Position numbers and translations under genes: made by a program
Shown: in pieces, positions 32,501 through 44,486 of the stretch
Layout of the letters: each line of letters opens with the position of its first letter
Numbering within the stretch: position 1 is the stretch's first letter
Notes under the pieces: generated by a model
Database searches by the model: none
Told to the model about the DNA's origin: nothing
Seen by the model: the letters and a program-made list of their open reading frames with translations, nothing else
Assembly (NCBI GenBank): GCA_964035545.1
Contig: OZ037766.1
Location: forward strand, 11,233,722 to 11,293,721
DNA: 60,000 nucleotides
DNA from: Bugula neritina
Lineage: Eukaryota > Bryozoa > Gymnolaemata > Cheilostomatida > Bugulidae
Reading direction: 5' to 3'

Positions 32501-35500
32501 GGGGAAATGCTGCTCACCAAATGTGCTGAACACTCCTTGGCAATCACAAACACTCTTTTTAGACAGAAAGACCGACGCAAGACCTCATGGAGACATCCCA
32601 GATCTGGCCACTGGCACCTTATCGACTACATCATTGTCAAACAACGGGATGTGCAGGATGTGCGTATAACCCGAGCTATGGACCTATCTGATGCTTGCTG
32701 GACAGACCATCGACTGATTCTGGCAAAGATGAACATGTGTATTCATCCAAAACAAATGAACAGGAAAAGAAAGCAGACAAAAATAAATCTATCGCTGCTC
32801 AACCAGCCAGAAATAAAGCAGAGCTTCCAAAGTGAGCTCACAGAGAATATCCAAGATATTGACATAAATTCTACTCATGGCAGCTGGGAAGTTCTGAGAA
32901 ATTCGATCTTGAAAACATGCCACTCAACCCTGGGTAAACCAGAACGAAAACATGAAGATTGGTTTGATGACAATGAACAAGAAATAAACGAGCTCATGAG
33001 GCAGAAACGCCATGCTTTCAGCTTATGGCACCAAGACTATAGAAATGTGGAAAAAAGGGAACATTATCATAAAATGAGAGGGAAAGTACAGGCGAGAATA
33101 AGGACAATAAAAAATGACTGGTGGATCCAAAAATCTGAGGAGCTTCAGAGACTTGCTGAGACAAACAGTAGCAAAGAGTTCTTTTCCGCTACGAAGAGAT
33201 TGTATGGCCCAATTTTTGGAGGATGTGGGCCAATAGCTTCCAAAGATGGTTCCACAATACATAAGGGGAAAGATGAGATCAAGGGCAGATGGGCTGAACA
33301 TTTCTCAGAGCTGCTTAACCAAGACACTATGGTGGATGAGAAGACCTTAGAATGTCTGCCACAACTGTCAATACTGACCCACCTAGCCGAACCCCCAACG
33401 ATTGACGAACTTGAGAAAGCATTATCCATGACTAAGTCAGGAAAAGCTGCCGGACCGGATGGAATACCTGGAGAGATTTTTAAAGGTGGTGGGCTAGAAT
33501 TGAACAGAAAATTGCTGGAACTCTTTCAGCTGATTTGGGAAAAAGAATCACTTCATCCTGATCTGAAGGATGCTAATATTGTAACTCTTTACAAGAAGGG
33601 TAACAGAGCCGATTGTGGAAACTATAGAGGTATCTCTCTGCTATCCATTGCTGGAAAGCTTCTGGCGAGAATAGTTAGTTTTAGACTTGGCCAATTGACA
33701 GAGAGATGCCTACCAGAGAGCCAATGTGGCTTCAGACCTTACCGAGGAACTGTAGATATGATTTTTGCTGCTCGGCAGATTCAAGAAAAATGCCTAGAGC
33801 AGCACCGTGATCTGTTTATGGCATTCATCGATCTAAAGAAAGCCTTTGACACAGTTCACAGACCAACGCTGTGGAAAGTGCTAGGCAAGATTGGATGCCC
33901 CGACAAATTAGTTACCATCATTCGCATCTTACATGATGACATGAAGGCATCAGTATTAGTTGATGGAGACCACTCTAAGGAGTTTCCTGTGAACACAGGA
34001 GTAAAACAGGGATGTGTGATAGCACCTACATTGTTCTCGATTTTCCTCACTGCTGTACTTCAACTAGTGAGTGAATGCATGCCATCTGGAGTAAGAATCA
34101 GATATAGATTTAATGATATTTTCAATGTCAAACGTCTCAGAGCTAAGACGAAGACAGCTACCGAGGCTATCCATGAACTGCAGTATGCTGATGATAACAT
34201 GATCATGGCTCATTCCGAGGAGGAACTTCAACTTGCTCTCACAGCATTCAATACAGCATACACCTCTCTTGGTCTAACACTCAATGCCAAGAAGACGCAA
34301 GTAATGTACCAACCACACCCGAATACTGAAAGACATGAGGATTTTTCCCTCAAGGTGGGAGACCAAATATTAGACCAAGTCACTACCTTCAACTATTTAG
34401 GTAGCTGCCTATCCTCTAAAGCAAACATTGATGCTGAAATAAACCGAAGACTCCAGGCCGCCAGCTCCGCATTTGGGAGGCTGCAAACACGCGTTTTCAA
34501 CAACAAGGATATATACAGACAGACCAAACTAAAAGTATACAAAGCCATTGTTCTCCCGACACTACTTTATGCCTCTGAAACTTGGGTAACCTACAGCCAC
34601 AACCTGCTGTCCCTCGAGAAATTTCACAACCGCAGTCTCAGGCGAATCCTCGGAGTCAAATGGCAAGACAGGCAGACTACTAACAGTGTCCTGGATAAAG
34701 CTCAAACTACAAGTATTACTACCATGATTGTGAAGAGACAACTGAAGTGGTCTGGCCATGTGGTAAGAATGGATGATAACCGGCTACCAAAAAAGATCAT
34801 GTACTCTGAGCTGAACACTGGATATCGCTCACAGGGTGGTCAGAGGAAAAGGTATAAAGACACTCTACACGAAAGCCTTAAGCAGTGTTTCATTCGACCA
34901 CAGACCTGGGAAGTTCAGGCCTTGGACAGAAAAAATTGGAGAACTGTTGTGCATCAAGGGACAGCGATTTTTGAACAACAACAACGCCAAAAACGAGAGC
35001 ACAAACGGTTGTTAAGGAAAAGCAGGGAGTTATGCTCTGTTACACACCCACCAGTGACTGACTCTAGTAACATTTGTCCTCACTGTGGCAAATTATGCCG
35101 ATCTCGAATTGGGCTTGTGAGTCACCTCAGAACTCACAACCTCTAGTAGGATTTTACGGATTTTCAAACTGGAACGGATTACGGATCACGGCACAGACTA
35201 GGGCTTGCAAGCAGACATCATACTCGTCACACGAGGGATTGCTGACACACAAATTGGTGATTTACACACTGAAATGAAATATTTTTTCCTCAGTAATCAC
35301 CAATGCACAGCACTTCGCGCTTCAGTGAACACGTAAAGATGAGAAGACGGAATGTTGATAGCTGCTTATTATTCATAGTGTAATCTCAGGCTAAACAATG
35401 ACAAGTAGGCAACACGCATGCCACCCACATAGCGTCAACATAACAAGAACTTAAACTAGATTGTGAGCGAAATTTATGATATTCTCAGTGAGGATGCCCT

Positions 35501-38500
35501 AACTATCCTGTGCACTAATCATCTTTCAAAAATATTATGCCCATACGGGCGTATGGCCTAGAACAGTCTAATTTCTTCTAGGCCATACGGCGTATGGGAC
35601 CGTATGGGTACCACTACATCCCTGCCTTTTTATAACCGAATAGTAATTCGTGAATTCATCTTATGACAAATCTGACACGTATGTAAAATATGTATTAGAT
35701 ACATTTACATAATATAAGGTTATTTTGCTTGCAATGAAAGTTATGTATTTAATAGGAATATGCTAATGACTATGGTAACTTCGGTTTGTATCCCGAGTTG
35801 AATTTGGGACAATTAACTTAACGCTGTGTTGGTTACGTATAATTTCTGTCAAGATGAAGCTGTCAGGTATGGTAAACACTGACTGCGCTTTGTGTGCTGA
35901 TATGGGAGCCGACATTCTCAAGCTGGAGGGTTCTGCTGTTGATGCTGCCATTACCACAATTCTTTGCAATGGTCTAGTGAATATGCACTCATCTGGTCTT
36001 GGCGGGTACGTTGATTTTCCAACAACTAGCAATCAGTAAGCTACATATGTCTAGAGTAGAATTAGGATAAGCTCTTCAAGTTCTGTTGTTTATGATTATG
36101 GTTGTGGGAGGAAGTTCTTTAAAAGTCATCTGCCATTCAGAATTTCTCTCATATCAGAAAGCGTGATATTTACTGAATCTATTTTGATTATTTAATCTAT
36201 ACTCTGTAATGTTTCCTATAAATACGTTAAGTGTTTTACGATTGAACAGAGTGTTATTTGAATTAGTGTGGTAAGGTGAAATAAATATCAAGGCATTAGA
36301 TACTTTGCTGTTCTATATTATATTAGGGAGTTTCAATCTTTTTAATTAATAAAATATCTCATTACCCTTTTCTTACAGCCAAAACATGCTAAACTGCTAA
36401 AATGGGTGATTTTTTTCTATAAAACTTGTATTTAGTGGTATGCAGTAATTTAATGTTGAGTTTAGAATTTTAATAACTAAATTGACAATTATTTTTTTTA
36501 CTAATGATTACAATTTTATATGTTAATTTTTATTTTTTCTGAATTTTTCATCTTGGCTATAAAGAATAATTCATTATTAAGATACTTTTCAAAACTACTT
36601 GTGTATGTACTTATATTGAATGGTTCTTCATATCAGTCTAGTTAATTTGTGTGTAAGAAATCTATTGTTAGACAGAAACTGTTTAACCTTGCAACTGTCT
36701 TCTACTGTGTGCTCCTGGCAGATGACACATATAAAACAATATACTTTAAATACGTTGCATACTAAGACTGCTAATATTATTCATTGTCACAATTTAGTAT
36801 TTCGCAGGGGAGGGTACATGATGATACGAGACCACAAACAAGGTATCTCTCTTGCTGTAGATTTTATTCCAACTGCGAGCATGATTGCTACACCAGAGAA
36901 GTATACCAATAATCAGGATTTGCTGTTTGTAATATCATTATTCTATTCAAATTCTTTTAGTAATATGCATTTCCTGTTATTGTCAGATATTGGCAAAATA
37001 TATGAAGTGGTGAACAAATTTTTTTTGTTGAGTTATAAACAGCATTTAATGCATTAAAACCACTTTACAGCCAACCATTCATTGGCTTTTATCGTTGAAA
37101 GACTCTGGGATTGGTCAATAGAAGTTGTATTCTTTTTCACAGATAAAGCTCGTGCAACTAAAGATAAAAGCTGTATTCCTTTTAAAATAAGAACAAACTT
37201 AAATAAACAATGGAGTAATAATATAAAAATTTCTGTGAAATTACCTTAAATCTATCAAATTGAAAAATGAACTTATAAGTGTTAGTCATGACTGCCTATG
37301 TTATATAGCTCTACAAACTTTTTTTTTTAATTTTATAAAGTTTGCACTTTTTTAAATGGCACTTGATTTAAGAAACTTCAAAAGTTAGATGCTTTTGATT
37401 TTGCTGTTTTATACCATGCTGTCATTCTTGGGAGTCAACATGTGTTAATATTTATTCCAAACATAGGGCAAGAAGGCAGTTGCAGTGCCAGGAGAGCTGG
37501 CTGGTCTTGTCTTGGCTCATAAGTACTATGGCAAGTACGTTCTATCTTTCATACCTTCACTCTAATTATGTGACAATACTTGGCTCTGTTTATAGTTAAT
37601 ATTATATATCATTACTATACTTTATTTACTCCATATCTTTACTGTATGTAATAGTAGCTGATATTGTTTAATTAAGCAGTTTTGCAAGCTATAGCTATTG
37701 AAAAATTGTCATACAGAAGACACATAATATGTTTTCATTAACATATATAGGCTGAGCAAATGGCCTCTATCTGAAAATTATCTACTTATAAAAGACAATA
37801 GTCATATTATGCATAATGTTGTGTATTCACTTATTATGTCTGTTACTCAGACTAGAGTGGGATAAATTGGTTAGTCCTGTGGCTGAACTTGCAAGAAAAG
37901 GTTTTCCAATCACTAAAGATGTTAGTAAGTGTCAATTTATTCACCTATTCCTGTATTTAATAATCTCTATACAGTGATACTTGGAATAAATGATGCCTAG
38001 TTCATCAATATATCATCAATTTTTTTCAAATTGCTAAACTTGTCCATATAATGTGGGACTTTTTTCAAGTTTCCAGTTACTACTTTGTTTTCGATTTTAC
38101 AGATAACTTATTCCAAAACATAGTTTACCGAACAGCACTGTCATACTTTACTTTTGAAATAACTTTTTCATTACTTTTGTCAAAATAATCTTCAAAGAGC
38201 AAACAAAACCAAATTAGTAAAAATTTTATGTACGCTACACATCAACATGTATTTCACATTTTCGTTAATCTAGTTTAGTTACTCTGAGCTCGATAAATGT
38301 AGCAACACAAGTGGAAGCAAAACTGTTTAGTTACATGCTTGCATGCTATCAGCTAAAGACAGTTGTAATTTGTAGAGAAGAAGTGGTTTTATAAATATTT
38401 GTGTGCACATGTAACGTTATGGCTCGCCAGCTGACTGCGTTACATCTGGTTCAGTGTCGGCAGCATTATATAACTGATACTTTTAAGTTTTATTACCTCT

Positions 38501-41500
38501 TATTCTCAGCTGCTGTAATACATAGCTTCATTACAAAGAGAGTTCAACAGTTTGAAACACAAGCTATAACAAACAAATAAAGCTACCCAGCTGCAAAGCC
38601 AAAGTTAGTTATATTAACCATGAATATGAATTGAAAGTTTAAAGCACAGGCTATGCACAACAAACGAACCTACCCATGTGCAGATATAAAGAGTTAAGCT
38701 TCTGCTTAATAAAATATTAACCATTGGCAAATTAAAATAACTGTTTTTAACCTAAAGAGCAATCATGATCTACTGGTCGAATTGTTTTGCTAGAAAATCA
38801 GGCTGTAATAGCAAGTGATAAAGTGTCTATCCATCAGTTCATCTAATGATGCCTTCGTACAGTTCTAAAATATCAAAATAAATTGCAGTTGCAAATTGAT
38901 TTTGCTTGGTAATAGATCATTATTGCAATAGTGATTATTTTATAATTTACTAAAATATGCCTACAATAACTAATAGCAATTACAGTTCTGTTCAATCTGC
39001 AATAGTTTTTGCTACTGCCTTTTCCACTGAACTGCAACATCACAAACTTAGTGCACAACCTGATGAATTGAGGACATACGTGCACAAAACGCACTGAAAG
39101 ATCAATTTATTTAGGTACACAACTCCAAAGTTGTATTTGAGTTGTAACCAAGATATTTCTGCTGGGTTTTATTACTATGTAAACGTAATTAGTCAACCCT
39201 GTCTAGTGTTTTTTGCTTGCAGCTTGCCTGAATGTAGTAATGAAGTGTTGAAAGTTTATAATGAATCTCTATTTACATCCTTTTATTTGGTTAATGGTTG
39301 GTTTTCTAGAGTACTCTGTAGATCATAGACCAGGACTTCTACAGACTCTCTCATCATCTGAGAAAACGAATCTCATAAATTTGGTTGTTGATGACAAAAC
39401 TGGTCGTGGCAAGGAGGAGGGTACCATGATAACTCGACCTGACTACGCCCAGGCTTTGGATCTCATTGCTAAAGATCCTGATAACTTCTATCTCTCCGAC
39501 ATCGGTCAAGATATTATAGATTCGGTAAGTTGTATTGACTAAATATAATGCTTGTTCTGAGTACTTATAGTTCTATTTCTAACAGATTGAGCCGAATTAA
39601 TACATTAATATTATACTGGCAATTTTATGTTTGTATTGTAATTGTTTGACCTGCATGTTCTTCATTGACTTGGATATATTTTGATACATTGGTCGAACAC
39701 GATACAACAGAATGACCTTCTTTAGATCATCCAAATGCAACAGCTGTTGACCCACTTGTCATCACTCATGTGTATAATGTAATTCGATTATTAACTAGTA
39801 AGAATTATACTAGTTGAATATTTTTAGGTATGTATAAAAATTGTTACTACTATTTTCATTACTGTATAAATTACTGAATGATGCACCTGGTCATTCTTCA
39901 TCACTCCCGTCATTCATTTTAAAATTTGCTGAATTTTCAGAAAGTTTTCATGTCTAATTTTTGTGAATTTTGACATTTTTATTTTATCTCTAGGTGGATG
40001 GAAATATTACATTAGAAGATTTGACTGCATATAAAGCTATTGCTACGGAAATACTCAAGATGAATTATTCTGGTAATTATGTTTATAAAATGTTATAGCT
40101 GCCCCTCCAATTGCTACTATGCTATGTAATGGCATACTATTATCTTCCTCATTGTTTATCTAAATTTTTGCTGTTGAATTGAACTGACTGATAATTTTAT
40201 AGGTTTGTCATCTGAAACAGTAAACTTGCTTTTCTGTGTCACCTGCTAAAATAATTCAATAGTTTTAGAAACAATTTGAGAAATCCTGGCACACTTAATT
40301 TATGCATTAATGAAATATTCATATATGTCTAAATGTACAGACTAATTGAGGGTTGTATGCTTAAACAATTTTGTTTTATAGGAAATTATGTGCCCATGCT
40401 GATGACGTTTCCTTCAGCCTTGTAGTAATTATTGCTAACTTTCATTGCATGTTATTCTTAGCTGCTGCAACACACAGCCTACTCTAGTAGCACTGTATTG
40501 TAGACTATGTACTGGAGACGCCCGGTCCCCCTGCTGGTGGTGCAGCTCTCCTTCATATGCTGAAGATTCTAGAAGGATACAAGTTCTCACCTGCAGACAT
40601 TGCTAAGGATCTCACAGTTCATAGGGTAATTGAGGTCAGTATATCACATTGGAAGTTGTCTTCACTTTGATTGTTTTACTAAAAGTTGTTGAATCTAATA
40701 AAACATTTAACATAAAGAACATATGTTTTACAGGCAATGAAGTTTGGATTTGCGGCCTATCCCAACATTGTTGAGTTTAATAGCACAGAACAAAGCAAAG
40801 AGTTCACTCAAAACATGCTCAGGTAGTACAGTAATACAAAATAGGTTTACTTACAATATCTTGACTGTTAAAAATGGTAAGCTTATATAATATAGACTCT
40901 GTAATTCAATAGTGCTCAACATTGTGAGAAGGTCAGACTCAATATAACAGACAACAGCACTCATGACGAGTCATACTATAATCCCCAGTATGATGTCTTA
41001 CCTACAGAGGGGACTAGCGTCGTATCTGCTATAGACAATGACGAACTTTTTGTTTCTTCTATCAGGTAAATTTGTTATTACTTCTTCATTTGTCCATTAC
41101 TAACCAAATAAAATTTAATATTAGAATTTTAGAAATAATATTTGCCTCGACGAAGTAAAAAATTCATTAACTAATAAAAGTTGTTCTTACAGACAAAATT
41201 GTGTTCCATTTATAATTCATTGTACAAATTTACATATTGTACAAAGTCAAGACCTGGAATTTTATTGTTACAGTGAGTATAATTTCGATGAACTCTACAA
41301 TAATATTTTGTGCCCATACCATGTTACTTTTCTTGTTATATTTTTGTTCATTTTGTTTATAAAATACTTATTTATTTATGCAAACTCTTAATAATCTAGA
41401 TATTTTCTAAATACTTGGACTATATTATTCTAATATTCCAGCTCATGTTCCTAATGTGTGACAACTAAGGTGCAACTAGCTGCTGTTTTGGCACATTCCA

Positions 41501-43399
41501 TGTGCTTCCAAATAAATTTTGTTTGCCTTTAGTTCACTGAATAGTCATTTTGGCTCAGCAGTGATGACTAAGAAGTACGGGATTATACTGAACAACTTCT
41601 TGGATGCATATGATCATGCAGTTGATGGCCTGCTACCTAAACACGGGATCAATAATGTACGTATAGTTTCACTGTTTCAATCATCTTTGGTAGGTATTAG
41701 GTAGTTAGATAATACTGTAGGTCTGGGCAGTGCTTCTAGTTGATATTTTTTATAAAACCAGTGTTATAGCAACTTTTTCATAATAAATGTAACAATGCAG
41801 GTTTGCCAAATGTAGCGGTGCTATTTTATCATTAGTCATGACCTTAGTGTCATGTGTACATCACATATAGCAGTCATAATCTTGGTAAAAGTTTTCATGA
41901 TCCAAGCTCATAGCAAAGTTCTTCATGTTCAATTGAAGCTCAAAACTTGCATGAATAATGTTAATTATGTATGTAGAGTATTGCTAGTTATTTATGACCA
42001 AACAATAATGGGTTCTGACAAAATTTCTAGTATAAAATATTCCCTTATATCTTGATTTTCACAATTGGGTTGCTGAGTTTGATTTAAGTGTTTCTTTTTG
42101 TTTTCCATTACTGTAACAGATGCTTTAACTATAATAACTATATCTTACGATATACTACATTGTTTTAGAACAACATTGTAAAGGGTAGGAGGCGTCCAAG
42201 ATCGGCAATGGCACCCGTCATATTTTATAATCGTCATAGAAAGTGCAAGAAAAGAGGAGTGGTTGGCAGCACTGGAGGTCTAAAAGCTATTCCTGGTGAG
42301 AAACAGCACAATGGATACCCATGTTATTTATAAAAATTACTTGAAGGCTTCAATGTGTTTGGTTTTGTGCATAAGTTTGTTTAAAATTCTTAAAATTTAC
42401 TGCTTTCTTTCAACGGATCGTATGGTCTTTTGGTCAATCAACCATGGATGCTTTGTATGTATTGGATGTATTGTAGCAACTCTTCAATACTTGCTGAATA
42501 TACTGTCATTTGATGCAACACCTGAAGACTCCAATAAAAGGCCAAGATATTACAATACCCTTATACCCAACACAACTCACGTTGAAGGTATGAAATATCT
42601 TATACAAATACATTAGATTACTAGTTGTTATGAAATTCACTATATTATTTCTAATTATGTTAAATAATTCATAAAAGCTAATGATTAGCACTTTTATCTA
42701 TACAGAAAGGCAGATTCATAATTGGAATAGCTTTTTTAAGTTCGCATTCTATAAAAATATTCAGAATAAATATGCATGAAATATTTAATTTTTTTTTACT
42801 AATGCAATTATTTTTATTGCATGAAATAATCAGTCATTTCATTAACGCAATTAGTTTTATTCTAATATTTAGGCAATCTAATATAACCGTGCACTGCTTA
42901 AATAAATGTTGAAGTTTTTAGACCAAATTATAACATGGTGAGTTAGACAAAACGCAGTAGTGGAGCCATGATTCTTGCATTAGGCAACACAACATCAGTT
43001 TTCACTTTCCGCTGGAGGCAATGTTTCCAAGACTTGATTGGTTGCCAAGACCCCCCATTACTCACCATCATTTAACTTATCAGCGACCCTGTGTCATACT
43101 ATAGGCCGGCACCAACATCTAGGCCATAGCCACTACCTTACCAACAAGACATTTGCGGTTCAAAATTTATCCATTACTATTAATGCTGGTAACATAACAT
43201 AAAGTCAGCAGTTGTATGCTTTTATGTTGCAGATAATTTACCGACTGAAACAACTAATAGCTTGAGGAATAAGCTACATTTCACAGTATCCCACGACAAA
43301 CCCCTTACCAGTACCTCTGCAGGATACAAGGAGGCCAAGCAAATATACAGTGCTGCAGACACCCGGGTTGAAGGGAAATCTGCGGTTATTGACAAATGA
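29590..43399 (+). CDS. GGT: Gamma-glutamyltransferase family protein, divergent
   Basis: N-terminal nucleophile hydrolase of the GGT family, normally a type II membrane ectoenzyme that hydrolyses glutathione. Exons: tentative 29590-29616 (MIRDGLLKK), 30373-30462 (membrane anchor LIIGLGIALSVLSTVALGIAYG), then 35854-36005, 36808-36928, 37467-37534, 37851-37924, 39310-39524, 39994-40072, 40504-40634, 40734-40822, 40913-41065, 41533-41656, 42169-42295, 42477-42587, 43233-43399. The last thirteen are phase-consistent and give 536 residues; the total would be 575 (human GGT1 569). Signatures: GSAVDAAITTILCNGLVNMHSSGLGGGY, KAVAVPGELAGL, ARKGFP, GNITLEDLTAYKA, the nucleophile region PTEGTS, FGSAV, ILNN, RSAMAP, STGG, LIPNTTHVE. 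The Thr nucleophile is present, but several canonical glutamate-binding positions differ. The first exon is the weakest part. Confidence 0.88.
30292..30363 (+). repeat. 36-bp tandem duplication before the GGT membrane-anchor exon
   Basis: Two copies (30292-30327 and 30328-30363) of a unit starting GTTGTAAACTTT and ending GGTCTAGAAAT, differing at only a few positions. Each contains TCTAG, a possible acceptor. The GGT exon that encodes the membrane anchor begins about 10 bp downstream, after AAAG at 30372 in the preferred model. Confidence 0.85.
30636..35624. mobile_element. hAT-like element with 8-bp target duplication, carrying a LINE
   Basis: The ends are exact inverted repeats of CAGGGATGTAGTGG (30636-30649 and 35611-35624), flanked on both sides by the same 8 bp, CCTTTTTA (30628-30635 and 35625-35632). 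An 8-bp duplication with CAGGG termini is the hallmark of the hAT superfamily. A subterminal 13-mer TTCTAGGCCATAC occurs at 30658-30670 and at 35576-35588, and inverted at 35551-35563. A GC-rich block with nested hairpins lies at 30676-30735. No hAT transposase is visible, so the element is non-autonomous. Most of its 4,989 bp is a non-LTR retrotransposon. It sits in the GGT intron 30463-35853 in the sense direction of the LINE. Confidence 0.88.
31988..35146 (+). CDS. Non-LTR retrotransposon ORF: endonuclease-reverse transcriptase
   Basis: A single intact ORF of 1,052 codons. An AP-type endonuclease occupies about residues 1-250, with ETR near 33, GDFNARVG near 143, DYIIVK and TDHRLI. A reverse transcriptase spans about 480-760, with FIDLKKAFD near 615 and the catalytic YADD near 733. 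A C-terminal C2H2 zinc finger CPHCGKLC...HLRTH lies near 1030-1050. This matches the widespread animal LINE family often mis-annotated as craniofacial development protein 2; it belongs to the APE-type jockey/I-like group, and I cannot fix the clade. The reading frame is open upstream of ATG as Y-V-R-T, where relatives have N-V-R-T, so the element is probably 5'-truncated near 31975 and the ATG may not be the original start. No stops or frameshifts, all catalytic motifs kept: probably young. Confidence 0.93.
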   Translation: MMDNDKSNRPERRTAFIARELRRLNVDIAALQETRLADEGQLTEIGGGYTFFWRGKPADEQRVHGVGFAIKNEVVRKLDQLPVGINDRMMTLQLNLRRNRKATLISAYAPTLLADHQEKEQFYSNLDMVLSGIPKSAKIMVLGDFNARVGKDHHVWKKIIGKDGTGKLNSNGEMLLTKCAEHSLAITNTLFRQKDRRKTSWRHPRSGHWHLIDYIIVKQRDVQDVRITRAMDLSDACWTDHRLILAKMNMCIHPKQMNRKRKQTKINLSLLNQPEIKQSFQSELTENIQDIDINSTHGSWEVLRNSILKTCHSTLGKPERKHEDWFDDNEQEINELMRQKRHAFSLWHQDYRNVEKREHYHKMRGKVQARIRTIKNDWWIQKSEELQRLAETNSSKEFFSATKRLYGPIFGGCGPIASKDGSTIHKGKDEIKGRWAEHFSELLNQDTMVDEKTLECLPQLSILTHLAEPPTIDELEKALSMTKSGKAAGPDGIPGEIFKGGGLELNRKLLELFQLIWEKESLHPDLKDANIVTLYKKGNRADCGNYRGISLLSIAGKLLARIVSFRLGQLTERCLPESQCGFRPYRGTVDMIFAARQIQEKCLEQHRDLFMAFIDLKKAFDTVHRPTLWKVLGKIGCPDKLVTIIRILHDDMKASVLVDGDHSKEFPVNTGVKQGCVIAPTLFSIFLTAVLQLVSECMPSGVRIRYRFNDIFNVKRLRAKTKTATEAIHELQYADDNMIMAHSEEELQLALTAFNTAYTSLGLTLNAKKTQVMYQPHPNTERHEDFSLKVGDQILDQVTTFNYLGSCLSSKANIDAEINRRLQAASSAFGRLQTRVFNNKDIYRQTKLKVYKAIVLPTLLYASETWVTYSHNLLSLEKFHNRSLRRILGVKWQDRQTTNSVLDKAQTTSITTMIVKRQLKWSGHVVRMDDNRLPKKIMYSELNTGYRSQGGQRKRYKDTLHESLKQCFIRPQTWEVQALDRKNWRTVVHQGTAIFEQQQRQKREHKRLLRKSRELCSVTHPPVTDSSNICPHCGKLCRSRIGLVSHLRTHNL

Positions 43400-43703
43400 G
43401 ATTATTCTGTTGTCCTTTAATATAGAATGTCTCTGATAACCTACTTTATACCAACATTCCTTTTATAATTTATCTACTGGTTACTGAAGAAATTTGGTCA
43501 ACTTCAGTTTTCATTATACAACACGCAGTATCTAACTGTATAATCGTTTTAGAGGAGAATGAATCTTGTCAGTTTCACAAATGTGCAATAAAATAAATCT
43601 GTTGTTTCACCACACTCTTGCTTCGTAATTTGATAACAAAGCTATAATTTGATTGTTTTTTTTTTACATTTTATTGTCAAGTCAACCGGTCAATACATTT
43701 CAA
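43400..43703. other. Convergent 3' spacer, GGT / RPS20
   Basis: About 300 bp between two stop codons. An AATAAA within CAATAAAATAAATCTG at about 43587-43602 is the probable GGT polyadenylation signal. On the minus strand ACAATAAAATG near 43665-43677 is the probable RPS20 signal. A poly-T run lies between them. Confidence 0.65.
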
Positions 43704-44470
<767 letters not shown>

Positions 44471-44486
44471 GGCTCTTTACCTGCGG

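Noticed and set aside
36620-37057. 145-codon plus-strand ORF
   Set aside because: Only 36808-36928 is coding (a GGT exon), and this ORF runs through its flanking introns.
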